Part shown: one piece after another, positions 9,227-18,833 of the stretch
Layout: every line of letters starts with the position of its first letter
Position numbering within the stretch: position 1 is the stretch's first letter
Source: an uncultured Clostridia bacterium
Lineage (GTDB): Bacteria > Bacillota > Clostridia > Oscillospirales > Acutalibacteraceae
DNA length: 43,510 nucleotides
NCBI GenBank assembly: GCA_947166625.1
Contig: CAMVEX010000023.1
Span: forward strand, 1-43,510
Direction: 5' to 3'
Program-made: the position numbers and the translations under genes
Notes under the pieces: generated by a model
Seen by the model: the letters and a program-made list of their open reading frames with translations, nothing else
Told to the model about the DNA's origin: nothing
The model's database searches: none

Positions 9227-9787
9227 TCAAATTCGGAGATTTATTCCCATAACGGTACCGCCGAAGGCTTTAACGATGATTTTGAAACCGTTTCTCTCAT
9301 AAAACCTTATCGCCTCTCTGTTTCCCGAGCCGACGGTCAGCATTACGGCGGGGACGCCTTTATCTTTGAGGTGGGAAAGCAGAGTACGGATCAGCTCGGT
9401 GCCGAATCCCGAGCCGGTATAGCCGGGCCTTATATCAATATGCAGATGAGCGGGGTATTTCTTTGAAAACAGGCGCAGGGCAAACTGCTCCGCGGCTATC
9501 TCCGCCTTTTCTCTGCCGGCATTTTCCCTTGCAATTTTAAGATAAGGTTTACTGTTTTTTCTGTAATTGCGGTAATTTTCGGCGCAGAGCGTGTAACCGA
9601 CCGCCTCATCATCTTCATTCACAAGCACAAAGCAGTTGCCCGGCTCACATTCGATATAGTAGTTGCAATAGCAATTCAGAATATAAGTCCCGACGCGCTT
9701 ATCGGTGGGAGCATCATCGGGTCCCGTTACAAGGCAGACATCCCTGACGCCGGATCTGTATTTATCATCATATCTGCAAATTTTCAT
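9227..9787 (-). CDS. GNAT family N-acetyltransferase
   Basis: Acetyl-CoA-dependent N-acetyltransferase, 186 residues, cytoplasmic. The acetyl-CoA binding motif A is visible as HIDIRPGYTGSGFGTELIRTLL near residue 115, with the usual R/Q-x-x-G-x-G/A pattern represented by YTGSGFG. The C-terminal motif B is GNREAIRFYERNGFKI. The N-terminal half contains a Cys/Tyr-rich segment, YILNCYCNYYIECEPG. It stands alone between the secreted hydrolase and groEL, so the acceptor substrate cannot be inferred from its neighbours. Confidence 0.85.
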   Translation of the reverse strand: MKICRYDDKYRSGVRDVCLVTGPDDAPTDKRVGTYILNCYCNYYIECEPGNCFVLVNEDDEAVGYTLCAENYRNYRKNSKPYLKIARENAGREKAEIAAEQFALRLFSKKYPAHLHIDIRPGYTGSGFGTELIRTLLSHLKDKGVPAVMLTVGSGNREAIRFYERNGFKIIVKAFGGTVMGINLRI

Positions 9788-9835
9788 ATCATCACCGGTT
9801 AAATTATGTACTGTGAAATCAAAAATGTCAATAAA

Positions 9836-9868
9836 AAAGTAAAAACGGCAGGCGCGATGCCTGCCGTT
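9836..9868 (-). terminator. Terminator of the groESL operon
   Basis: AACGGCAGGC and GCCTGCCGTT form a 10-bp stem around a five-base loop. On the minus strand it is followed by TTTTTACTTTTTT. It lies 24 bases past the groEL stop codon. Confidence 0.85.
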
Positions 9869-9891
9869 GTGAAATTAAGAATCGGATCTTA

Positions 9892-11547
<1,656 letters not shown>

Positions 11548-11838
11548 TTATTTATTCTCTACTATTGCAAGGATGTCGCTCTGACGGACGATATTGTATT
11601 CATCTTTGCCGAGCTTGACTTCCGTGCCCGAATATTTGCCTGCTATGACCTTATCGCCGACCTTGACATACATCTTGACCTCTTTGCCGTCCACAAGACC
11701 GCCGGGGCCTACCGCGACGACTTCGGCGATCTGCGGCTTCTCCTGAGCGGAAGCGGCGAGAATGATACCGCCGGCGCTTTTTTCTTCGATCTCGACAGAT
11801 TTGAGCACTACTCTGTCTGCAAGGGGTTTAAGTTTCAT
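11548..11838 (-). CDS. Co-chaperonin GroES (Hsp10)
   Basis: 96-residue co-chaperonin, the heptameric lid for GroEL. Typical features are the N-terminal KPLADRVVLKSVEIEEKSAGGIIL, containing the mobile loop that docks on GroEL, and the C-terminal EYNIVRQSDILAIVE. The start is supported by CGGAGGT seven bases upstream. It is the first gene of the heat-shock operon, under CIRCE/HrcA. Confidence 0.97.
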   Translation of the reverse strand: MKLKPLADRVVLKSVEIEEKSAGGIILAASAQEKPQIAEVVAVGPGGLVDGKEVKMYVKVGDKVIAGKYSGTEVKLGKDEYNIVRQSDILAIVENK

Positions 11839-11872
11839 ATTTATTACCTCCGAAATTATGAATTACAATCTT

Positions 11873-11899
11873 TTGGCACTCTTTATCGTCGAGTGCTAA
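11873..11899 (-). promoter_or_regulatory. CIRCE operator (HrcA binding site)
   Basis: Inverted repeat TTGGCACTC, nine bases, GAGTGCTAA on the plus strand, against the consensus TTAGCACTC-N9-GAGTGCTAA. One position differs (G for A). It lies between the promoter and groES. HrcA bound here represses the operon and is inactivated by heat through GroEL availability. Confidence 0.95.
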
Positions 11900-11904
11900 T
11901 TCGT

Positions 11905-11932
11905 ATTTTAGCACTAATATCCGAAAAATCAA
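11905..11932 (-). promoter_or_regulatory. Sigma-A promoter of groESL
   Basis: TTGATT (11932-11927), a 16-base spacer and TAAAAT (11910-11905), immediately upstream of CIRCE. A further CIRCE-like half site, TTAGCACT on the plus strand at 11908-11915, overlaps the -10 element. Confidence 0.65.
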
Positions 11933-11978
11933 GTGTTTTTTCAAAAGTTTACAATTATGTCATAATTCGCGGCGTTGA

Positions 11979-12007
11979 TTGACTTTGTATTCGCTCAATG
12001 GTAAAAT
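11979..12007 (+). promoter_or_regulatory. Promoter of the O-antigen-ligase-like gene
   Basis: TTGACT (11979-11984), a 17-base spacer and TAAAAT (12002-12007). The ten bases ATGGTAAAAT are repeated 14 bases downstream (around 12013-12022). Confidence 0.6.
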
Positions 12008-12047
12008 TCAGAATGGTAAAATCATAATTTTATGAGGCAATTCACGC

Positions 12048-13430
12048 ATGGATAAATTTAGATCTGCTGCCGAAAAACTTGAAAAATTCAATTCCTCGGG
12101 TTGCTACAGTATATTGCTGTTTGCGGCAGCCTGCGTTTTTATGATAATCGACCGCGAGGTGATCGGAGTATATGCCCTCGCCGCAATAGTTTCTTTCACG
12201 CTCATTGTCAGCGATGATTTGCTGCCCGGTCTTGAGGGTCTGCTCGTGATATGCTGCTTTGCGATACGCTGCAAAAATTCCGGACCCGAATTTTTTGCCC
12301 TCTGGCCGCTCGGGATCCCCACAGCCGTTTTCTTTATATCAAGATTCATCGTATATAGGCCCAAACTTCGCCGTCTCTCTTTCCTGCCGGGAATGGCAGC
12401 GGTTTCAGCCGCAATTCTGCTTGGCGGAGCGGGAATAATCTATTGGAAATCTTATTTTTCGCCCACCTCGCTGTTTTATATGTTTTCGCTCGGCGCTGGA
12501 ATGATGCTTCTTGTTTCATATATCGCGACATACTTAAATCCCGAAAGAGGATATGATTTTGCGCACAGATTCAGCATGATACACATCACCCCCATATTCA
12601 CCTTATGCTTTGCTCTGTTTCAGGAATACGCCTCGCGTTTTGATGAATTCTCTCAAAATTTCAGTGTGATCCCCTTCCAATGGAGAAATAACGCCGCGAC
12701 GATACTCATGATGTGTATGCCCTTTGCGTTTTATCTCGCCGCCGGCAAATATAGCAGGACTTTTATCGGTCTGCTCGATTACATCGCGATCTTATTCACC
12801 GGCTCAAGGGGCGGGCTGATATTCGGCACGGCTGAAATAATCATCTGCCTGACGCTGATGCTCATCATCGACAGAAAGCACAGAAAATACAATCTCATCA
12901 CAATAGGGGTCTGCGCTCTGGCGGTGATCCTCGCGAGCAGGATCCTTGTGGAAATAATCAGCTACACGATCCAGAGAATGCTTGACCCGGACGAGAATTC
13001 CATAAGGATACGGCTTATGGAACGCGGCATCGAGGATTTCAAAGCCAATCCGCTCTTTGGCAGAGGGATCGGATATATGGGCAACAGAGATATTCATCAC
13101 AGCGCAAAGCACACTCTGTGCTGGTATCACTGCTCCGTGATCCAGGTGATCGCATCTATGGGCATCACAGGCGTCGCCGCCTATACCTTCCTCAACATTC
13201 AGAGGATACGCTGCTTTATCAAAAACATATCATTCTTTTCGCTGATACTCTTTACGGCTTTTATCGGGCTCGAAATGATGTCGCTCGTAAACCCGGGCGT
13301 ATTCGCCCCGTTCCCCTATCTGATGTTTGCAACGATATATTTTGCCGCCATGGAATGCTGCGGAAAAAGCGGAAAATCTCTTAAAGAAATGATGAAAGGC
13401 GCCGAAAATGAAAGTATTGATAATCGGTAA
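12048..13430 (+). CDS. O-antigen ligase/polymerase-like integral membrane protein (Wzy_C family)
   Basis: Polytopic inner-membrane protein of 460 residues with roughly ten or more hydrophobic segments, for example YSILLFAAACVFMII and AAILLGGAGIIYW. Two features match the O-antigen ligase family: FTGSRGGLIFG near residue 255, where Arg is conserved, and the later loop NPLFGRGIGYMGNR, followed by His-rich HHSAKHTLCWYHC near 355. Such enzymes join or polymerise undecaprenyl-linked glycans at the outer face of the membrane. No glycosyltransferases lie in the same operon; the AT-rich pair at 16321-18553 is the nearest. The gene overlaps the next CDS by 23 bases, so the two are translationally coupled. 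Confidence 0.75.
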   Translation: MDKFRSAAEKLEKFNSSGCYSILLFAAACVFMIIDREVIGVYALAAIVSFTLIVSDDLLPGLEGLLVICCFAIRCKNSGPEFFALWPLGIPTAVFFISRFIVYRPKLRRLSFLPGMAAVSAAILLGGAGIIYWKSYFSPTSLFYMFSLGAGMMLLVSYIATYLNPERGYDFAHRFSMIHITPIFTLCFALFQEYASRFDEFSQNFSVIPFQWRNNAATILMMCMPFAFYLAAGKYSRTFIGLLDYIAILFTGSRGGLIFGTAEIIICLTLMLIIDRKHRKYNLITIGVCALAVILASRILVEIISYTIQRMLDPDENSIRIRLMERGIEDFKANPLFGRGIGYMGNRDIHHSAKHTLCWYHCSVIQVIASMGITGVAAYTFLNIQRIRCFIKNISFFSLILFTAFIGLEMMSLVNPGVFAPFPYLMFATIYFAAMECCGKSGKSLKEMMKGAENESIDNR

Positions 13431-14133
13431 CGATCTGACATCCGAAATGATCGGATATCTGCCCCGTCTCGCCAAAGAGTCCGGCAAGGAGCTGTTGCTC
13501 GCGAATCTGGCCCTCAAAAACTGCTCGATAGAGAGGCATTACAGAAACTATACGGACGAGGCTGAGGTTTATACATACGAAACTTATCTGCCGGGAATCA
13601 CGGGAAAAATGAGCCCGGACGGGATCGCGCTCCACGAGGCGGTCGAGGATGACGATTGGGATCTGATATGCTTCATTCAGAATCCGTCTCTCGGCGGAGT
13701 GAGAGAGAGCTACAAGCCTTATCTCGATGAGCTGGCGGCGTATTGCTCGCTGATGCATCCCGAGGCGAGGCTCGCTCTGGCGGAGCCCTGGGCTTATGAA
13801 AGCGGATTCGCATCAGCGGAATTTGAAAAAGCATACGGCTCTGACAGCGGCGAAATGTATCAAAAGATCGTCAGCTCCTGCGTCTCGGCTGCGGGCGAAG
13901 CGGAAATCGGCGAAATAATAAAAATCGGCTCCGCGTGGAATGCCGCTCACGGAGCCGACCCGGATATTCTTTTGACAAAGGACGGGGTAACTCCCAATGA
14001 AGCGGGCCGCTTCCTCTCCTCGCTATGTATTTATAAATCGGTATTCGGCGAAATGCCGGAAGAATATAAACCCGATGAAATAAACGAAACCACGGCGGAA
14101 TTCCTGCGCGTTTGCGCGGAAAATATCGGATGA
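13408..14133 (+). CDS. DUF4886-like SGNH-fold protein lacking the catalytic residues
   Basis: 241-residue cytoplasmic protein (no signal peptide) that resembles DUF4886. It has an opening KVLIIGNDLTSEM strand, NLALKNCSIERHYRNY near residue 35, DWDLICFIQNPSLGG near 85 and DGVTPNEAGRFLSSL near 205. In DUF4886/SGNH proteins the first motif is normally IGNSFS, with a nucleophilic Ser, and the last is DGxHLNxxGRY, with a catalytic His. Here these are Asp (GND) and Thr (DGVT), so esterase activity is unlikely and a binding or structural role is more plausible. It overlaps the 3' end of the ligase-like gene and is followed 11 bases later by the amidohydrolase gene, forming one operon. The family assignment is from remembered motifs. 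Confidence 0.65.
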   Translation: MKVLIIGNDLTSEMIGYLPRLAKESGKELLLANLALKNCSIERHYRNYTDEAEVYTYETYLPGITGKMSPDGIALHEAVEDDDWDLICFIQNPSLGGVRESYKPYLDELAAYCSLMHPEARLALAEPWAYESGFASAEFEKAYGSDSGEMYQKIVSSCVSAAGEAEIGEIIKIGSAWNAAHGADPDILLTKDGVTPNEAGRFLSSLCIYKSVFGEMPEEYKPDEINETTAEFLRVCAENIG

Positions 14134-14144
14134 GGTGAAAGGAA

Positions 14145-14948
14145 ATGATATTTGCAAATCACGCACATCTTTATCCCCGTGAAATACGGGACAATGCCGA
14201 TTCCGCCGCTCTGGAGGAATTCCTCGACGAGACGGGAATAGACAGGGCGGTCGCTTTCGCTCCCTTCGCTCACAGGCTGAAGGAGGGCAACTTTGCTCAG
14301 CATCAAAACGAATGGCTTTACAGAGAGATAAAGGATAAGCCGAGATTTACCGGTTTCGGTACGGTGGATTTTGAAAACGACCCCGCCGACGAAGTCAAGA
14401 GGATAGTTTCGCTCGGATTCAAAGGAATAAAAATGCACCCTCAGGCGCAGGAATTCAGAATAGATTCCCCCGAGGCATTCAAGGTGTATGAAGCGGCGCA
14501 GAAATACGGGCTTTTTATCTCATTCCACACCGGGGTCCACTGGCACAGACTCAGGGATAACCGGGTATTGTTGTTTGACGAGGTCGCGTGGAATTTCCCG
14601 GATCTTAAATTCTCTCTCGAGCATATCGGCGGATGGCATTTCTTTAATGAGGCGCTCGCGGTCATGGTAAACAACGGCAGAGGCGAAACGGATACCGTTT
14701 TTGCGGGCTGGACGACGATCCGCGATAAATACGGGCCGGGCAACTGGTCTTTGACCGATGAACAGCTTGAAACCGTGATTTTGCAGACGGGGGAAGACAG
14801 AAGCATATTCGGGATCGACTTCCCGTTTTGCAAAAAGGAAGATATAATATGGGATATAGAGAGGATCCGCAGGCTCAACATCGGCGAAGAATGCAAAGAG
14901 AAAATACTCGGATCGACTCTGATGAAAATACTTGATATAAAAGAATAA
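14145..14948 (+). CDS. Amidohydrolase_2 family TIM-barrel metal-dependent hydrolase
   Basis: 267-residue cytoplasmic enzyme of the ACMS-decarboxylase-like amidohydrolase_2 family. The metal and active-site residues are in place: NHAHLYP (HxH) at the N terminus, GFKGIKMHPQAQ near residue 95, FISFHTGVHWH near 128, FSLEHIGGWHFF near 160, and the C-terminal Asp in IFGIDFPF near 228. Substrates in this family vary from decarboxylated aromatic acids to lactones. The ribosome site GAGGTGAAAGGA precedes the ATG. It is the last gene of the operon with the ligase-like and DUF4886-like genes, and the functional link is not obvious. Confidence 0.8.
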   Translation: MIFANHAHLYPREIRDNADSAALEEFLDETGIDRAVAFAPFAHRLKEGNFAQHQNEWLYREIKDKPRFTGFGTVDFENDPADEVKRIVSLGFKGIKMHPQAQEFRIDSPEAFKVYEAAQKYGLFISFHTGVHWHRLRDNRVLLFDEVAWNFPDLKFSLEHIGGWHFFNEALAVMVNNGRGETDTVFAGWTTIRDKYGPGNWSLTDEQLETVILQTGEDRSIFGIDFPFCKKEDIIWDIERIRRLNIGEECKEKILGSTLMKILDIKE

Positions 14949-15031
14949 TACGCCGCCGAAATATTTTTAATAAAAACCGTGAGGAAAACATTCCGGGCTT
15001 CGTTTAAGAGATGAAAAGGAGTGAACGGACT

Positions 15032-16027
15032 ATGAAAAAGAAACTTATCGGATTTTTCTCGGTTATCACGGCAATTATCATCATTACCGCTGCGTTTACC
15101 GCCTGCGGAAACAGCAAAAGCTCAATGGATGAGGCTGTTTATTACGGCAAAGGCAACAAATCCTTCGGATATGATTACGCCGCAAACTCAGCCGCGCTCG
15201 AAGAAAGCACTCAATCATACAGCGAAGACTCGCCGGCAAAAACAAGCGGCAAAAGCCAAACAGGGCTTAATATTGAAGACGCACAGACAAGAAAAATTAT
15301 CAGAAACGCTTCTCTCGATATCGAAACAAAAAAATTCGATGAATTCATCGCTCTGCTTGACAAAACGGTAAATGAATTCAAAGGCTATACGGAAAGCTCC
15401 GAGATTTACGGCAACTCCTACTACGGCAGCGGAAACAGGAGCGCAAATCTCAGATACAGGATCCCCGCGGATTCGCTTGACGGATTTATCGGCAAAATCG
15501 GAGATATGGGCAACATAACCTCAAAGAGCGTGACCGCCACCGATATAACCGCGAATTATACCGATATTCAGGCTCGCATCGATTCGCTTGAAGCAGAGAG
15601 AAAGGCTCTGCTCGCCATCCTCGAAAAAGCCGATAAAATTTCGGATATAATTCAGGTTCAGGATAAGATCACTCAGGTGAACGCAGACCTTGACAGCTAC
15701 AAGAGATCGATAAAGAATTATGACAGCTTGATCGAATATTCCGAGGTCGAGATCGCGGTAAACGAGGTCGAGAGGGAAAGATTGGCGGTTGAAAACCCCG
15801 GATTTTTCACTCAGCTCAAAGAAAAACTCTCCGAGAATCTTTTCGGCATCGGCAGAGGATTCCGCTCGTTTGCGATATGGTTTATTTCTTCCATACCCTA
15901 TATGCTCATAATCGCGGCAGCGGCGGCAATCATCATACTGCCCGTTAAAAAGGTAGTGAAAAACAGACGGAGCCGCAAGGCGGCAAAAAATGCCTCCCCG
16001 GACGAAAACGGCGGAGAAGGCAAATAA
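15032..16027 (+). CDS. DUF4349 family lipoprotein with coiled-coil domain and C-terminal membrane helix
   Basis: 331-residue exported protein. A signal peptide ends in the lipobox TAAFTAC, so the mature protein is lipid-anchored at Cys near residue 25. A low-complexity linker is followed by the DUF4349 core (RKIIRNASLDIETKKFDEF, RYRIPADSLDGFI), then a coiled coil of about 70 residues (IQARIDSLEAERKALL) and a transmembrane segment (YMLIIAAAAAIIILPV) with a basic tail. DUF4349 proteins are of unknown function. The ATG at 15032 is preferred to 15011, because AAGGAG lies ten bases before it and nothing precedes the earlier ATG. Confidence 0.82.
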   Translation: MKKKLIGFFSVITAIIIITAAFTACGNSKSSMDEAVYYGKGNKSFGYDYAANSAALEESTQSYSEDSPAKTSGKSQTGLNIEDAQTRKIIRNASLDIETKKFDEFIALLDKTVNEFKGYTESSEIYGNSYYGSGNRSANLRYRIPADSLDGFIGKIGDMGNITSKSVTATDITANYTDIQARIDSLEAERKALLAILEKADKISDIIQVQDKITQVNADLDSYKRSIKNYDSLIEYSEVEIAVNEVERERLAVENPGFFTQLKEKLSENLFGIGRGFRSFAIWFISSIPYMLIIAAAAAIIILPVKKVVKNRRSRKAAKNASPDENGGEGK

Positions 16028-16048
16028 AAAATTTAAAAGCATTTAAAA

Positions 16049-16079
16049 GGGGCTATCGCAGACTTAAAGCGATAGCCCC
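16049..16079. terminator. Hairpin after the DUF4349 gene, terminator-like
   Basis: GGGGCTATCGC and GCGATAGCCCC form an 11-bp stem with a nine-base loop. No T run follows on the plus strand, but an A-rich stretch precedes it, so as an intrinsic terminator it is weak in the direction of the gene. It marks the left edge of the AT-rich segment. Confidence 0.45.
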
Positions 16080-16253
16080 AAATCATAAAATATCGAAAAA
16101 TATAATAATCACATGATATCCATCACGAATAAAAACAAAATATCAAAACGGATAGTGATGAAATGCGCCTTGTGCTTTGATGCGTTCACAAAATACATTT
16201 AGCATCAAAATACATCATTTCAAATTATTTTACTGCATTTCTATATTTACAGA

Positions 16254-16282
16254 TTGATTTTTCAATAATTGTATTGTATTAT
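16254..16282 (+). promoter_or_regulatory. Promoter of the glycosyltransferase genes
   Basis: TTGATT (16254-16259), a 17-base spacer and TATTAT (16277-16282). The preceding 170 bases are AT-rich and hold no other recognisable feature. Confidence 0.5.
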
Positions 16283-16320
16283 TTACTGGAATTTCAGTAT
16301 TGAAAGCGAGTTGAAATGAT

Positions 16321-17362
16321 TTGCCGGTAATAAGTGTCATTATCCCAATATATAACAGTGAACAACATATAGAAAAATGTCTTAAAAGCGTTGCAGATCA
16401 AGAGTATCAGAATTTTGAAGTATTGATGATCGATGACGGTTCAACTGATTGCACGGCAGAAATATGCAAACACTTCGCTAACATCGACAACAGATTTAAG
16501 TACTTTTACAAAGAAAACGGCGGTGTATCATCAGCAAGGAACTTTGGATTATCCCATGCTAACGGAGAGTATATTGCTTTTATTGATTCTGACGATTTTG
16601 TTAATTGCGATTATCTTCAAGCGCTTGCAAATCCGCTTAATGACCACAGTTATTCAATTGTACAAAGCGGAATCCGGCTTATACGTAATGGCACAGAATC
16701 TGTGTTGTTGCCTCCTGCAATCACTTCGATAAGTGGCATAAAATACATTGAGTTGGTTTTGAAAAGAGAAATACAAATATTCCTGTTTCAATCTCCTACC
16801 TCTAAATTATACAGCAGAAAGCTGCTTGTTGACAGTGGTGCATCTTTCAACGAAAAAATCAGTATTTCAGAAGATTGTCTATTCAATACCGAACTTCTTA
16901 ATTATGTAACAGACAATATCTGTTTTATCAACTACGCAGGGATATAACTATTTGCAGGACAATTCAACATTGACAAGAAAAAAGGCAAATTTTGAAAAAA
17001 CATTGCAATCGATTGAAGTCGGTATAAAAACATCGGCAATAAGAAATGATCTGATCAAAAAGCATATGCTTCAAAACGATCTTGAGGTAAAAAAAGGATT
17101 TTCACAGGCAATATGCATAATATATCTTTCAAATGCGCATCAAATAGAAACCGGTCACTTCACAAACGATGAAAAGGAAAAACTCTATAGCACATATTTT
17201 TCAGCAATGAATTATCCGATTTTGCCTTCTGTAAACGAATACAAAGGAACTGACAGAACAATAATAGAAGAAAGTTTTAACAAAAAGCGCAGAAGCATCA
17301 GCAGAATTTACCAATTACGTGAGAAAAAAAGCAAAGTCAAAAAAGTGCTTCATTTGAGGTAA
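16321..17362 (+). pseudogene. GT2 family glycosyltransferase, split by a one-base frameshift
   Basis: The first part (TTG start, 208 codons to 16947) is a clear GT-A enzyme: PVISVIIPIYNSE at the N terminus, MIDDGSTDCTAE near residue 35, FIDSDDF near 88 (the DxD metal site) and ISEDCLFNTELL near 190. It stops in INYAGI. The second frame (16952-17362) begins QDNSTLTRKK, the usual sequence after the Y-Y-R strand of these enzymes. Removing one base near 16940-16947 gives a continuous INYAG-YNYLQDNST reading and a protein of about 347 residues. It could be a true inactivating mutation, a sequencing error or programmed frameshifting; no obvious slippery site is present. It is AT-rich compared with its neighbours and lies four bases before a GT4 gene. 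Confidence 0.82.
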
Positions 17363-17365
17363 GCT

Positions 17366-18553
17366 ATGAAAAAGAGCAAAATACTGTTTGTAACGCAATA
17401 TATGCTTATTGGCGGCATTGAAAAATCCTTAATCAACTTATGCCAAAGTCTTGATCCGGATAAATTTGATATAAGCGTATTAATTTTGGCAGTAGGAAAA
17501 GGAATAAGCGATGAACTGCCAGATTATGTGGATAAGATATTTGTTAATCGAAATAAAACAATCAGTTTCAAAAAACAATACAGCAAATTTTGGAGCAAAC
17601 ACTATGATAGAACAGTTAGCCGAACTTTCAATAACAAATACCCTGTTTGTTTAAGATTGCTTTTGTACAAAATACTGTGTTTTGAAGCAGCTATGTATAG
17701 AAGATATATAAAATCTTTATTCGCACAAAAAGAATATGATGTTTGCGTGGGATATCTACAGGGCGAAGCATCTGATATAGCCGTCAACTGCATAAATTCA
17801 AAAAAGCATTTTTTATTCTATCACAGCGGTAAAATAAGTGAATTCATCAATGATAAAGCTTACTATGACAAAGCAGATAGGATTATTGCTGTTTCGCAAT
17901 TAGTAAGAGAAAACTTAATTTCAAAGAAACATCTACCAAAAGACAAAGTCTTGGTAATGCATAACATCTACAATCAAAAAAGTATAATCGAAAAAAGTAC
18001 TGAAAAATGCGAATTAGATGATATAAGCACTCTAAAGCTTTTAACTGTAGGTCGCATCTCGAGCGAAAAAGGTATTCTACAAGCAGTTAAAAGCGGAAAA
18101 CAGTTAAAAGATTTAGGTTTTAATTTCAAATGGTTTTTTGTCGGGCCTGATAATAACAATCATTTAGAAACTTGTTTGAAGTTTGTAAAAGATAATAAGC
18201 TTGAACAAAATATTGTTTTTACAGGAGCAAAAGCCAATCCGTTCCCATATATACGATCAGCAGATATATATATACAACCTTCAGAGTTTGAAGCGCTTCC
18301 GGGAACTGTCGCCGAAGCAATGATTCTTGGCAAGCCCATTATTTCAACAAGAACATATGGCGGTTTAGAACTTTTGGAAGATGGTACAAACGGTCTTATT
18401 TGCGGCTTTGAGCCTGAAGAAATAACGGCTGCAATTCAAAAACTGCTTACTGATAATGATTTAAGGAATAAAATCTCCCAAAACGCAAAATATTCATCTA
18501 AAAATTTTGATTGCGAAATTGAAAAATATATCGATTTGTTCACATGTAAATGA
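17366..18553 (+). CDS. GT4 family glycosyltransferase
   Basis: 395-residue cytoplasmic or membrane-associated GT-B transferase. The N-terminal domain begins KILFVTQYMLIGGIEKSLINL. The C-terminal nucleotide-sugar domain shows LLTVGRISSEKGI near residue 225, FVGPDNN, and the E-x7-E motif in QPSEFEALPGTVAEAMILG near 310, followed by GKPIISTRTYGGLELL. It most likely transfers a hexose to a surface glycan. The gene follows the frameshifted GT2 by three bases with its own GAGG ribosome site. It is AT-rich and uses A/T-ending codons, unlike the surrounding genes, which suggests horizontal transfer of the pair. Confidence 0.9.
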   Translation: MKKSKILFVTQYMLIGGIEKSLINLCQSLDPDKFDISVLILAVGKGISDELPDYVDKIFVNRNKTISFKKQYSKFWSKHYDRTVSRTFNNKYPVCLRLLLYKILCFEAAMYRRYIKSLFAQKEYDVCVGYLQGEASDIAVNCINSKKHFLFYHSGKISEFINDKAYYDKADRIIAVSQLVRENLISKKHLPKDKVLVMHNIYNQKSIIEKSTEKCELDDISTLKLLTVGRISSEKGILQAVKSGKQLKDLGFNFKWFFVGPDNNNHLETCLKFVKDNKLEQNIVFTGAKANPFPYIRSADIYIQPSEFEALPGTVAEAMILGKPIISTRTYGGLELLEDGTNGLICGFEPEEITAAIQKLLTDNDLRNKISQNAKYSSKNFDCEIEKYIDLFTCK

Positions 18554-18747
18554 TATACAACTGTTACTAACTCCGTTTCATTCCGCCAATATTTCTACTG
18601 TTTTAATTTCTCAACGCTATTGCCAATCACTGACACAGTAAAAACTTACTTTAAACATTATCTGTTCTTGAAAATTTCTAAAAAATCGTAACATAATATC
18701 AATATTTCTCTGGATTAGCTCTGCGATTAAACTCTATTTTAAGCCAA

Positions 18748-18786
18748 CAACCGGACAGCACATCTTTGCTGTCCGGTTGGATTTTG
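18748..18786. terminator. Terminator between the GT4 and LRR genes
   Basis: Perfect 13-bp stem, CAACCGGACAGCA with TGCTGTCCGGTTG, around a six-base loop. GATTTTG follows on the plus strand and TTGGCTTAAAA on the minus strand. It can serve both convergent transcripts. The 190 bases between the GT4 stop and this hairpin are AT-rich and show no gene. Confidence 0.7.
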
Positions 18787-18833
18787 TTACTAATGAATTG
18801 TATTCATATAACCACAAATGCTTTTCAGGATTC

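Noticed and set aside
16952-17362. Separate 136-codon gene downstream of the GT2
   Set aside because: It begins with a TTG lacking a ribosome site, and its first residues continue the GT2 fold; best read as the second part of a frameshifted gene.
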